Shown here: positions 46,068 to 56,740 of the stretch, piece after piece | Position numbering within the stretch: position 1 is the stretch's first letter | How the letters are laid out: every line of letters starts with the position of its first letter | Origin: Triops longicaudatus | Lineage: Eukaryota > Arthropoda > Branchiopoda > Notostraca > Triopsidae | Assembly: GCA_022885665.1 (NCBI GenBank) | Contig: JAGQDJ010000062.1 | Span: forward strand, 186,001 to 250,000 | DNA length: 64,000 bases | Direction of reading: 5' to 3' | Made by a program: the position numbers and the translations under genes | The notes under the pieces: generated by a model | Database searches by the model: none | Told to the model about the DNA's origin: nothing | Seen by the model: the letters and a program-made list of their open reading frames with translations, nothing else

Positions 46068-49000
46068 TTATTCAATTTTCACTTTGACGCCTTCGGCACT
46101 TAATTTCAGGGCGAAATAAACACTCAGGTTGGGACAGTACAACGGCCAATCAAAGATAAGTTTCTGGTCACCGATAGTAAGGTACACTTTCAAAGCAAAG
46201 GTGTTCACGTCCACGTCCAGCTTGTCCAGCGTCACAACCACAGGATGAGAATCGAAGATCAACGAGGCTAAATTCATCACTTCGACGCCATTTACCGAAA
46301 TAGAACCTAAAATCAAGCAAAAAAGTAACAAAAAATAACAATAAATAAATAAAGCTATTTTTGTCGAAGTTCAGTGTTTTTTTATATTAACTAACCACGT
46401 TTTTATGCAATTTTAGAATTTTACATCGATGCTAGCGTTTTTAGTAAACTTTTTGCAATTTTTACATTAAGTAAGCTATTAAGTATTTTTAGCACTTTTT
46501 AGATGAAGTACGCCTTCTTTTAGACCATTTTTGCAATTCTGTTGCCCTTTTTAGGTTGGTAGCCTTCCAATTTAAGCATTTTTTAGGTTACGTAAGCTTC
46601 TTAGTGTAATGTTGGAAGATAAATATCGTCTAAACGTAGCTTAGCTACGTGAAAAATAACATCAATATTGTTGAAAAAATATACGTACCTAAAGCAGACA
46701 CAAAAAACGCTCCCGGTTGCACTAATTCTCCACCGTGCACCCATTGCTCGACCAATCCGATTCCGTCATCGGCTCCTAACTTTCCTTCGCCCACAAACTA
46801 TGAAAATTCCACAAATCATAATTAATAAACATATTATTTATTAAAATATTAATAGTTATAAATTTCACAAAATGGCAACGAAAATTTAACGAAATAATAT
46901 ACAAAACGAAATTAAATAAAAATAAATAATTCTTTAAAAAATAAAATTTTAAACAGAAACATTTTTCCTAAAAATTAATATTTTTCTTCGTTTTTTTTAT
47001 TTGTTTGTTTATTTATTTTTTATTACCCGGAATGTAATCTCAGATCCAGGTTGCAACTGAGGACCCGACGAGTACAAGCAGGCGGGGCCTGAACCCGTCC
47101 TACTAGCCAATGTGCAATCTTCTTCTAACTCAAACATGTCATCACACAGCGAAAATCCTTTGAAAATCAACAAAACCATTAGAAACGATTGAAGCTTCAT
47201 AAAACCAAATTACAAAATGTTATCTCAATTTTTCAAATTTTATTTTTAATTTTTAAATATTATTTGAACTTTCATAATTTTTTTTTAATTTATAAAATTG
47301 TATTTCTGAATTATAAAAGTTTTATTAGACTGCTGAAAACTATTTTTTGAAAAAAAACAAAAAACAAATTTGGATTCGAATTACTGTAAATAGAGAAGTT
47401 GCAACACGCAGTGACGGAAGCAGAGGGCGGGCCCCAAATGGTGTCTTGTTCCCGGCGGCAGAATACGCGAAAAGTGTATACCACACCTTGGAGGAGGGGC
47501 CTTATCAAGAACTCGTTGTCTAAGCCGTTATAAATCTCCTGCCACTCGGTGTCGCCCTCTTTCTGCATTTCCAACCGGAAGTAAAACACGGTGTCTTCGT
47601 CGAAAACGGACTCATTGTCGACGCCGAGCATTTGCCACCGCAGAAAAAAGCCTTCGGGCCGATCTGCGATGACAGTAATGTGGAACGGGGTCAGTTTGCC
47701 CACTTTGCCGAATTTTTCCAAAATTTCGGTCACACGTTCCAAACGCGCTAAATTCAAATTGCTCGAAATGAACGGAATTTCGTTTAATTGGATAAAAGGA
47801 AGGGGCGTGGTCAAAAAGGACGTTTTCGACGCCCAGTCGCTGTTGTTGGGCGTTTCAGGATCTTCGATTAAGCTTTGGCATGTTCTGTTGCGTGTCTCCA
47901 GGGTTTTACGTTGTGCCATGATCGATTTTAAGGCGCGGGAACGTAGACGGAAAACGTGCGATTTTAAGGCGTCCCGACGTCGAGTCATGGAACGGATTAA
48001 TAACGCTAAAGCCTTATCTAACGAGTCATCAATATCTCCGAGCACTTGCGTGGCCGAATCCTTAACCTTTAAACAATAAAAACTGCGTTAACACTGCACT
48101 AGAAATCCCTTAAAAGCTTGAAAATTAATGTTATTTGAGCAAAAATTCAAATAATCGAGTAAAAACCCGATTGAGTGCACTCATATAACCAAATCCACAA
48201 GAATGAATTCGTAAAGCAGGATAAGTTCATATAACCAGGTACAAGTTCACTTAATTGGGTAGCGACTCGGTTATATCACTTGTGTAACCCGATCTCTAAC
48301 AAAGCTTCATAAAAGTGGAAAATTTATATAACGGGCTCGCTAGTTCACGTTATTGGTACAATCCCGGTTACATGCACTCGGATGACTGGGCTTATATGAA
48401 TTAATTCGTAATAATGGGTAAGCTCGTATAACTGGTAGGTGGTCCATAGAACCGGACTTTGGTCCCGATTATATGAGCAATCTTTTGCATTTAATAACCT
48501 GCTCCAGTTAAGTGGATTTTCCGGTCGTTTGACCGGTATTACGTGCAGTAATAGCATTCTAACCTGTTTTTCGGCATCGCTCAACGTTTGCAACCGGTTT
48601 GCCACTTTTGACGCGTAATTCTGTGTTCTTTCCAACGCTTTGGTGGCTTCTGGTTTCCTAAAACAAGTAAATAAAGCACAAATTTAATTTTTAACTAAAT
48701 TAAGAATATTGATCTCCAGCGAAAGAAATTTTTATATAACGAAATTCGCTTGAATATTACTGTTCAGTAACGATATCGGCAGATTCCATGGACTGTTCGA
48801 TGACGTCATCGAACAGTATTTCAAATGGGACTATTTTGGCCCTCTTAGCCGCCGGGCCAGCGCGTTTATCCCGTTCAGCGCAACCGGGACAAAACTGTAC
48901 CCAATCAATGATTTCTTTGACCATATTTCGCCAATAAAAACGAGCTTCAACGCGTTCGAGCGTTTTCTTCTGCCCCCAGTGCACCGTCCCTCCCTCGGGG

Positions 49001-49293
49001 GTGTGGCAATCCTTGAATATGCGTTTTTTGATTTCCTCATCGAAGATTACCAAACGTTGGCTTTTTTTGTCGCGCCCCCCGATGTAATACAGTTGATTGT
49101 TGATGAGCGTAAAACATTCAGCAGCGCGTCGTAATGTCCGTTTCTGGTTGTTCGACCAGCCTTGTGGGTATTTGGATGCGGCCAGGAACGCAATAATGTT
49201 CGGAAAAGAGGTGGTGCGCTCCTCCTCTACTTTTATGTCTTCCAGCGCAGGGGAGGGGCTTAACGATAAAACAGCTTTAATCTCGTCTCCCAT
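46068..49293 (-). CDS. CRLF3: CRLF3 with an N-terminal H2C2 integrase-type zinc-binding domain (fusion)
   Basis: Exons in coding order are 49293-48761, 48657-48564, 48066 to about 47416, about 47157-47027, 46797-46689 and 46306-46068. Exon 1 encodes 177 residues with a retroelement-type H2C2 zinc-binding motif (His97, His105, Cys135, Cys138; ...HWGQKKTLERVEARFYW...FCPGC) and a basic patch KRAGPAAKRAK. It ends in phase 2 at GAACA|GTAATA and reads directly into the CRLF3 coiled coil (KPEATKALERTQNYASKV). A fibronectin-III domain follows, with WGPPS in place of the cytokine-receptor WSXWS. The C-terminal SPRY-like domain (ITFR, SISVNGVEVMN, KLIFDWPLYCPNLSVYF) matches human CRLF3. The junction between the third and fourth exons is uncertain; a micro-exon may be missing. 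CRLF3 is a conserved intracellular receptor-like protein linked in insects to neuroprotective erythropoietin-like signalling. The stop TAA sits inside an AATAAA. Confidence 0.85.
48110..48500. repeat. Array of degenerate CATATAACC/GGTTATATG units, copy in a CRLF3 intron
   Basis: The intron between CRLF3 exons 2 and 3 contains repeated units such as TTCATATAACCAGGTACAAG, CGGTTATAT, CCCGATTATATGAG and AACCGG in both orientations. Related units occur at 50100-50315. They may be decayed transposon subterminal repeats of the same general kind as the fragments at 13.4 and 17.8 kb. Confidence 0.45.
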
Positions 49294-49371
49294 GATTTAG
49301 AACAAAACCTAGAAAAATGGAAAATAGAGAGTAATTACAATCAGTTAGTTTTAAAAAAAAGAAGAACTTAC

Positions 49372-49491
49372 CCGATTAATAATTTCGGCGTTAATTAAAT
49401 TTGAAAAAGTTCCACAGTGTACGCTAGGAAAGAAATTCGCACTATTAGCAGAAGCACAACAGTCGCTTAGCGTCCAGATACGGTCCGCCAT
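49372..49491 (-). other. Upstream exon of CRLF3 with a 43-codon uORF
   Basis: An ATG at 49491-49489 opens MADRIWTLSDCC..., which runs to a donor CGG|GTAAGT ending the exon at 49372. If spliced to the acceptor before 49308, it ends after three more codons at TAA. That stop is followed by one codon (ATC) and then the main ATG in the same frame. It is either a uORF or an N-terminal extension interrupted by one stop codon. Confidence 0.45.
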
Positions 49492-50366
49492 GACATTCAA
49501 GGGGGTGGGGACGGATTTTGGCAACCCACGTCCAGCCAAGTCATCCAGCGGCGCGTCTTTTGAACGTCACAACGCAACAGGCCAAACGGAAATAAATCTC
49601 TTTTCCTTTATTTCGGTATTTTTAACATTTGAATTAAGTTTTTTATAGTTTGATATTTTTCGTATGTAACATAAATCGTTTACCATAATTTTTGAATAGT
49701 AAAAGATGTAGAAACGATGGAATCATCTTGGCTTCCTACACAGTCTAAGATAGCGGAAGTTAACTTAGTGGGTGGATTCAGAAAGAAAACTACTTTTGTG
49801 GTTAAGTATTCAACAGTAAAATTTTATTTCTTTATAATGCCCTGAAATATGTCACCTCATGTAATAAAACGGCAGTATTACCGAATAATTTGCACTCAAA
49901 TATCAAAGCGTGGAGCAAGTGGCGCCTTCACAATGGTGGGAATTAACACAAACATTAAAAAAAACACGAAAAACCTTACATACTAACTGAATTATTAACA
50001 GTCAATTTGATTTCAACTGTAGATGTTCCTTCAAATCTTCAGCACAATTCTTCCAGTTACATGAACATTTGCTCTCATAATTGGGTTTATTCCCTATGAA
50101 TGAATTTCTGCGCTTGAGATTACAGCAAGTTTCATATAACCAGATTGGTTATACGAAACTTGATGTAATCTCAAGTGCAGAAATAACCAGATTGGTTATA
50201 TGAAATTTTTCACTCAACTGGGCTACGGGCTCGATTATATAGCTACAATTGTTCAAGTAACCGGGATCGCTTTCCAATGTTATGGATTTTCCGTTCATAT
50301 AACTGGTACAACAGCTTTCTCATTTCGACTTACTTGCGAATATATTTTCAAGCTTCTTAAAAATCT
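49492..50366. other. Interval between the CRLF3 5' end and the phosphomannomutase stop
   Basis: Holds the CRLF3 promoter, the 3' UTR of the mannomutase gene and a palindromic repeat block at 50100-50315. No exon is supported. Confidence 0.45.
50105..50183. repeat. 79-bp near-perfect hairpin
   Basis: Two 38-base arms surround a 3-base centre (GAT, 50143-50145). By eye only three positions mismatch. The outer arm reads TTTCTGC-CTTGAGATTACA and the inner arm CAAGTTTC-TATAACCA. The inner segment is repeated again just downstream (AACCAGATTGGTTATATGAA, from about 50186). It lies in intergenic DNA between two minus-strand genes. Confidence 0.7.
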
Positions 50367-51530
50367 TTACAAATTTAACAAAGTAGCCAATTGTTGTCTA
50401 GTGTCATCAGGACTCGTAACAGTGTGTCCAATCGTGCGTGAATCGCTAAAAATCTCGTGGTCATTGCCCCCAGGCGCAGTTTTATCGCCGAAAAAGTGAA
50501 TCTCTTCAAATTCGTTCCCTTCGACATATTTCAGCGCGTAAGTTTTATCCCAGCCTTCCGGGAAGACGTCAAAACTGATTTGACCGCCAATACTGTACAC
50601 CAGGCCTAAATCGGGGAATTCTTGACGTAAAGCAGTGACGAATTTCTGTCGAATTCCGTGAACAGCGTCGTACTCGCCGAAAGCATCGCGCTCAGCTTGG
50701 CTGCAACTGCGGCCCACGGGACACACGTTGATCAGACCGTTTCGGAATTCGATAAAAGTACCGCGTTTGACCGGCAGAGTTATGTCGGACATGTACTTCA
50801 AGGCAAAATTGATGAAACGCTGCAGTTTTTCTTCACCGACGTGGTTTTGAATACTCTATAATGAAAAAAAAATTACAACATTAATAAACAAGTGTACAAA
50901 AGAAAAAAATTAAATAAAATAAAACCAAAGTTTTATAAAATAAATTAGGAAATTGAATAAAAATAAATGTACAAAACCACACAAATTTGAAATTCTTATA
51001 CGTATTAATATAATACAGAAAATTGAAGATATGTTACTTAAGAAATTACCATTTGTCCAATGAGACTGCCGTTTTTGTAAGCGACGAGGCCGTTTTCTGC
51101 GAAGACGTAGTCGTACTTTGTAATTACTGTATGACGAGAAGCAAATTAATTAAAATTCAAATATCTTTTTTCGATTTTTTGAAATTTTCTACGTATTAAC
51201 TAAGAGATTGAAACATTTCCAGATTTTTTAAAATAATTACCGTCCATTCCACCCATTTGCTCAGCGATTTTGGATAAATCAGAGCCTCCAACAATACCAA
51301 CAGTGACTTTAGGCTTGACTTGCTTTAACATAAATTCCTCCATTTCTGGTGTAATTTTCTAAAAATAAAAAATCCTTTTACATTTGTGTTTACAAAACGC
51401 ACACATTTCATATAAAATGCCTTAGATTTAATTTAAAATGTGTTTACAGTTTTATTCGAAATACCTTTCGTGGCGCACTTAAAGTACCGTCAACGTCGAA
51501 TAAACACAAAATCTTCGATCTATCTGCCAT
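50367..51530 (-). CDS. PMM2: Phosphomannomutase
   Basis: Four exons, 51530-51465, 51358-51241, 51126-51050 and 50855-50367, phases 0/1/0, encode 249 residues (human PMM2 is 246). The HAD-type catalytic motif DVDGT (Asp12 nucleophile, Asp14) lies in exon 1. Further family motifs are VGIVGGSDLSKIAEQMG, YVFAENGLVAYKNG, PVKRGTFIEFRNGLINVCPV, GRSCSQAERDAF, IGGQISFDVFPEGWDKT, the metal-binding IHFFGDKT and GGNDHEIFSDSRTIGH. The enzyme converts mannose-6-phosphate to mannose-1-phosphate in the cytosol for GDP-mannose and protein glycosylation. Arthropods usually have one PMM; I use PMM2 for similarity only. It is divergent from CPSF4, with 261 bases between the start codons. Confidence 0.97.
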
Positions 51531-51791
51531 TTTAAGGTTACTTTTATTGTTACTTTTTTCCACACACGTAACAGCAATCAAACTTAAATCAGGTTTGACG
51601 TGTCAGGCGGAAAATATTTCCTCGCATTTTTATGTGAAAAGTGATATAAACGCCATCTCGTAATTTACAAAGCTACTATTTCCAAAAGTTCGCGTTTCAG
51701 CCGCATGTTTTGGTGCGGTTTTCTGTTTTCTGCCTATTCTCGTGTTTGTGTACGATTCCAGCGTAGTTAATTCCTTGAATTAGCTTTAGAA
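51531..51791. promoter_or_regulatory. Bidirectional promoter of PMM and CPSF4 genes
   Basis: Only 261 bases separate the two divergent start codons, so both promoters and 5' UTRs must lie here. I see no TATA box in a convincing position. This is an inference from layout. Confidence 0.6.
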
Positions 51792-53780
51792 ATGGAGAAA
51801 TTAATTGCAGACGTAGCTGGCGTCAAGTTTGACATGGAAGTCGCGCTGGAACAGCAATTAGGCGCTGTAAACTTGCCCTTTCCTGGCATGGATAGTACGC
51901 CAATTTTTAAAATAATTACTTTTGCTTTCTTTTTTTTAATTTCTTTCTGTTTCTGTCATCTGTTCCTTTAATTACACTCTACTGAACATAATAGAACGCC
52001 TAGCTTGTTGCTATAGCAGTTAAAACTCACTAAAATGATTTAAGAATATTAATGATTTAATAAAGTTTTCATGGAATAGATACTAATATTTTTTGTTTTG
52101 ATTAATTTCAGAGTCAACAGCCAGCGTCTGCATACCTTATAGCAAAGGACAATGTCCCCGGGGTCCCTATTGTCCCTATAGACACATTCGAGGCGATCGC
52201 ACCATCGTTTGCAAGCATTGGTTGCGCGGCCTTTGCAAAAAAGGCGACCAGTGCGAATTTCTCCACGAATACGATATGACCAAAATGCCTGAATGCTATT
52301 TCTACGCTCGATTCAGTATTATTTCACTCTTTATTCAAACTTCGTTCTTGAATCTTCTAACTATTTTTTTTAATATAGATGCGTGTCATAATAAGGAATG
52401 CCCGTTTTTGCACATCGATCCCGAGTCGAAAATCCGCGACTGTCCGTGGTACGATCGAGGATTTTGTAGACATGGGCCCACATGTCGTCACCGACACGTA
52501 CGACGTGTGTTGTGTATGAATTATGCCTCAGGGTTTTGTCCTGACGGCCCTAATTGCAAATTCATGCAGTAAGATTCGTTTTTAATTTTCGAGATTTTTT
52601 TTAAGGTTTGAATAAAAATAAGCGAGTATCTAATCTTAACTGTAATTTTAAATCGTTTTACAAAAATTCATTATTTTGTAAAAAATTATGAAATTTATTG
52701 AACATAGAATTTAAACGAAAAATAATTCAAATTTGTTATAATTCAAATTCAAATTTTTTCCGTTTTTTCGCAGTCCGAGGTTCGAATTACCACCAATGCC
52801 CGAGGATATAAAGCCTGGAGGCAAAAAATCAGTTATTGTGTGCCATTATTGCGGCGAATCAGGCCACAAAGCGTTGCAATGTCCGAAAATGCCTTGCGAA
52901 GCACGTGAAGTGCTCATGCGACCGCATGACGTGCTTCCCTCTCACGGCGGTGGCTACGGATCGCATGGTGGTGGGGGTGACCACCGTGGTGGTATGGGTG
53001 GTGGCTACCACCATGAACACCGGGGGCGTGACCGGGGCGAACGAGGTCCGCCCAGGCCTTTGGAAGAAGTCACGTGCTTCAAAGTAGGCGTGGTTTGCAC
53101 TTTTCTACGTTTTTCTCTCTTCTTTTTTATCGTTGTAACGCGTCACTTGACGTTAAGGTCGTTTACTGTGTTTACGTGTCACTAAGGTCTTTTACGGGAA
53201 TCTAGCGTTTTACAATGAATTATGAAAATGATTTATGTGGTGTCCGTAAAAACGCTGTACATCACTATTGTTTTTTTTTTTGTGCAGTTCGTCCCAGTTT
53301 CTTATGAGCTTCTATACTGAAGTTTGAAGTCTGGAGATATAATGTTCATAAAAAAGAGGCACAGACATAATGGTGTGTGTAGCTACCGTGTACCAGGATT
53401 TTATGGCTATTTTAGCATAGGGACTTTTTATCCAGAAAAACGATTACGACTTAAATACTTTTTGCTTCTAAGGTGTCCCACTTTTTTAAGACCGACTAAA
53501 TTAAAGCATAGTGACAGCATTAATTTTGTTACGTTTTTTTTAATGTTAGTTACCTAAAAATCTAAGAATACACAGAAACATATGGCGTTAATTACGGTTC
53601 CCATTAGCGCGTGCATTTTAAGCTTAAAGCTAATTTTCCGAATATTGTTTTCTCATGAATTTGCTAATAATTTTGTTTTTATTTTATTTTCAGTGTGGAG
53701 ACAAAGGTCATTATGCCAACAAGTGTCCAAAAGGTCATTTAGCCTTCCTAAGCCAAGGTGGCGGCGGCCCTCGGCGATGA
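51792..53780 (+). CDS. CPSF4: CPSF4 / Clipper, CPSF 30-kDa subunit
   Basis: Five exons, 51792-51894, 52112-52315, 52379-52568, 52774-53083 and 53694-53780, encode 297 residues. The N-terminus (VKFDMEVALEQQLGAVNLPF) matches the family. Five CCCH zinc fingers follow (first Cys motifs VCIPYSKGQC, VCKHWLRGLCKKGDQC, ECYFYARF, DCPWYDRGFC and LCMNYASGFC). Two CCHC knuckles are present: CHYCGESGHKALQC and CFKCGDKGHYANKC. Human CPSF4 has one knuckle; two are known from Drosophila Clipper, which supports an arthropod. A Gly/His/Arg-rich linker joins the knuckles. The protein recognises the AAUAAA signal with WDR33 during mRNA 3' processing. A short 59-bp palindromic cassette lies in the last intron. 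The gene converges on RING1, with 174 bases between the stop codons. Confidence 0.97.
53347..53405. repeat. 59-bp palindromic cassette, copy 2
   Basis: Begins CATAAAAAAGAGGCAC and ends GTGTACCAGGATTTTATG, with the same length and ends as the copy at 29661-29719. The ends are complementary, so it folds into a hairpin. The centre differs between the copies. It lies in the last intron of CPSF4. Confidence 0.55.
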
Positions 53781-53954
53781 TTCGTTCCCAAAATTATCAT
53801 ATTTTTCAAAAAAAATTGTCTGAATTTCGTTTTCTTTGTATTTCCGGTTCATACACAAAAAGATTTACATCCAGAAAAGTATTATGAGAAAATTATTTGT
53901 ACATAAGTTGGGTTTTCAAATACGATTTAGCTCAAAGATTCGTAAATTCCATTT

Positions 53955-55584
53955 TTATTGTTTTTTCCAAGAATAGAACATCTCTAAAGGTTGGTTATTC
54001 TTGCAGTATTTCTCGTTCACTTCTTCCAAAGTCTGCATTCCGTTCAGGAGCAGAAATTGGCCCGGACTGGGCGCGATGTGGATGCAGAAATTGGTGAGAC
54101 AGTCCGGTACTTCTGATTCCAGGTCAAGGGTCAACCGCATCGCCAAATACTTGCTCAGATGATCAACTTTAAAGCAAAAGAAACAAAAATTTTGCTGAAT
54201 TAGACCGATAATGCTATTTTATTTCATAAAGAAAAATCGCGAAAAAATGTTTATGTCCATAAAAAGCGAGACGAAAGTAACGCATCTTACATAAAAAAAA
54301 GTCCCAGTTTATTTTGGACACCAAGTATTGGTTTTGATTCTTAAAAAATAAATAAAAAATAAAACCGGGTGTAAAAAGTTCGCTACATCAGAGCCGCTGT
54401 ACGTTTATAGAAGTTAAAAATCCAAGATCTCTTCTGCACTACCCGAATTCCTGTTATAAAATTTAATATTAAAAATTTGTACTAATCTTGTTTCTAGCTG
54501 TTTCTAATACGTGACAGGCTTTCGAAAAAGTAATTTTGACACAAGTATCTCATATACTCCAATTTTTTTTTTTAATTTTACAAATTCCCTAGAATTCCTG
54601 GATTTTTCAGTATTGTCATAACTTTATAGAACTAGTTACTTGTAGGTAGACTTGTAGACAGACAGATTGGGAATTCTAGGACTTAGCTTGTGTAGTAAGT
54701 TAAATCTTAGTTTGAACAAATTAATGTTGCCCTTAAAAATGAATTTTCTGTCCAAATTTTCATTTTTTTTTTTTTTTTTTTTTTGCGCTCCGAAAAATTT
54801 GAAAATTACTCGTGGCGTTCCCTGTGGTTTTAAGAAACCGAACCGAGTTTTCCTTCAACGCTTTGATGAGCTCGTTGTCGGGAGCCATTTCTACTGGGTG
54901 TGGCTTGAAAACGAGTTCAATTTCGTTGAGATCGGATGGTCCTTCGCCGTCGTTGGTCGTTTCGGCGCCCGAATTGGACTCATTTTCGGAATGCACCACT
55001 TGCGATTTCTTCCGAAAAGAGGCCTGCGAGGTACTGCCCGTCTCACTGGGCGTGGGCGTGGAGGGGGCGCTGACGTTGGGCGTGGTTGCGTGCGAATTGG
55101 GCGTTTCGGGCTCGGCTGCGTTTTTTCGCGCTCTTTGCGTCCGATTTTGGCTCTGGAGCTTGATGCCTTCTTCTATCGTGCTCATGAGCGTTTGGGAGTG
55201 AGTTTTGCTCAATTTGGCCAAAACGCGCTCTTGGTGCGCTTCGTATTCGTCCCGACTGGGATAAATTTTGGCGATTAACATGTCAAAATTCGGATCAGGG
55301 CGGAGCGAGCGCTTGGACACGAGTTTTTTGCGGCAGGTGGGGCACTCTTTATTGCCCGAGCGTAACGCAGTGATGATGCAGTCGGAGCAGAACCGGTGCA
55401 AACATTCTTTGGTGGTCATAGTGTTTTTGAGCATGTCGAGACAAATCGGACACATGAGTTCGGAATGCAAGCTGCGCGGAGAAACGGCGATTTCGGTGTT
55501 ATCTGTTATAGCTTCTTGAGGCGTACGGTGCAATTCGTAGAGGGAGAGTTCCCAGGTCTTGTTCACGCTTGGTTCTGCAGTCAT
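53955..55584 (-). CDS. Sce: RING1/Sce-type Polycomb E3 ubiquitin ligase
   Basis: Two exons, 55584-54810 and 54166-53955, joined in phase 1, encode 328 residues. The RING finger has Cys45, Cys48, Cys61, His63, Cys66, Cys69, Cys81 and Cys84 (SELMCPICLDMLKNTMTTKE, then CLHRFCSDCI and ECPTCRKKLVSKRSLRPD). After a Ser/Thr-rich linker comes the C-terminal RAWUL domain (NEIELVFKPHP, TTGNATIDHLSKYLAMRL, CIHIAPSPGQFLLLNGMQTL). RING1 is the catalytic core of Polycomb repressive complex 1 and mono-ubiquitinates histone H2A. The first exon ends before a T-run in the genome that would otherwise read as poly-lysine. The stop TAA overlaps an AATAAA, so the 3' UTR may be very short. A MITE-like element sits about 185 bases upstream of the start. 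Confidence 0.96.
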
Positions 55585-56740
55585 TTTGCGGTTATTTGTG
55601 AAGAAAAATGAGAAATATGAGCGTCACAAGCATCACAACAAAACAAAGATAAACATGGGAGTCTGTAGGAGGGGAACAGCGAATTGAGCGAGGAAACGCG
55701 AACAAGTGTGGATTCGATGCGCGGAGTACCTGGAAGCAGCCTCTCGGTCTTGGAACGTTACAATTTTGGGTACTTTTCTGTTATACACGGCCCCTCGATT
55801 CTTAGTTTTCCCACCCTAACGTAACCATACCTAACTTAACCTAACAAAACATAACCAAATTTAACTCATTTTAACAAATTTTAATGTATTTAATCTCCCG
55901 CGCGTATGTAAGCCATAGGGAAATCAATGCAAAAAGAAGGCCAGTTTGGTTAGGTTTATTTAGATTAGGTTAGTCTGGTTAGGTTACGTTAGGCCCAGAT
56001 TACGTTCAGGAATGTTTACTTGTAAGTTTACCCAAGGGAAGCACTAATGAAACGAGCAAATAAGGTGGGTGTATAACAGAAAAGCACCTTATATTGGATT
56101 TTGTTATATAGTTTGGAGGACAAGATTATATGTTGGTATAGTAAAGTATTTGTTTAATGCATGGATATATTTCGTGGTTTGAAACTCTTTGAAATAGCTT
56201 TACTAAGTAGAAAATGAAGTGAACCCATATTTGAACTTGAGACACGTGGTTATGGCGCCGCTCTACCGGTGGCATGGGTTGGAAGCTCAAAGGCATAAAA
56301 TGGAACATTGTACCAAATAGCAGTCTACCGCATATATGGTTTTGTACTACAGCTGTATTTAAAGCATGGAAGAAATTTGAAAACGTGTAGAAGACGTCCA
56401 TTTTTAATATTTTTAAGTATTCAAGGTATGATTTTACCTCGATTTACCTCGATTTTTTGTTTTTTAAAGTACGTACAAAACTAGACTGAAATCTTCGTAT
56501 ATTTGGCATTAGTCAAACAATAGTTACAGATGGCAAAAAAGGCACTGACAAGGAAAAAAATGATCATCTTCACTTATTTCACCAATATTTCAACAACGCG
56601 ACTTCCAGGGCATAAATTCCCTCCAACAAATCGTAGGTCCATAATTGGACTTATTTCCAAAAAAATTAACGGAATTGAATAATAAAATTCAGATCCATTC
56701 GGCTTCCAGCCATGTAGTAAAAAAAAAATGCAGAAGTCTT
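55585..56740. other. RING1 promoter side and 3' flank of the CTIF-like gene
   Basis: Contains the RING1 upstream region, a 320-bp MITE-like element (55769-56088) and AT-rich sequence downstream of the CTIF-like stop. No exon is supported. Confidence 0.5.
55769..56088. mobile_element. 320-bp MITE-like element with telomere-like inner repeats
   Basis: The left end GGTACTTTTCTGTTATACAC is matched at the right end by the complement of GGTGCTTTTCTGTTATACAC (one difference in 20). The inner arms are also inverted: CCTAACGTAACC... plus AACCTAAC motifs on the left, and GGTTACGTTAGG plus TTAGGTTA motifs on the right. There is no coding capacity. I did not find a clear target-site duplication. Confidence 0.65.

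Noticed and set aside
47009..47200. Apparent secreted protein start (MKLQSFLMVLLIFKGFSLC, signal-peptide-like)
   Set aside because: Downstream exons and the segment after GFSLC match the CRLF3 C-terminal domain. The hydrophobic lead is most likely intron sequence before an acceptor at about 47157, not a signal peptide.
49351..49539. Separate small protein from the frame starting MAGRGLPKSV
   Set aside because: The only strong donor ends this frame at 49372, and it fits better as the CRLF3 upstream exon with a uORF.
55800..56010. Telomere-like TTAGG array
   Set aside because: The motifs are degenerate and lie symmetrically inside the inverted repeats of a MITE-like element, so this is not a telomere or interstitial telomeric array.
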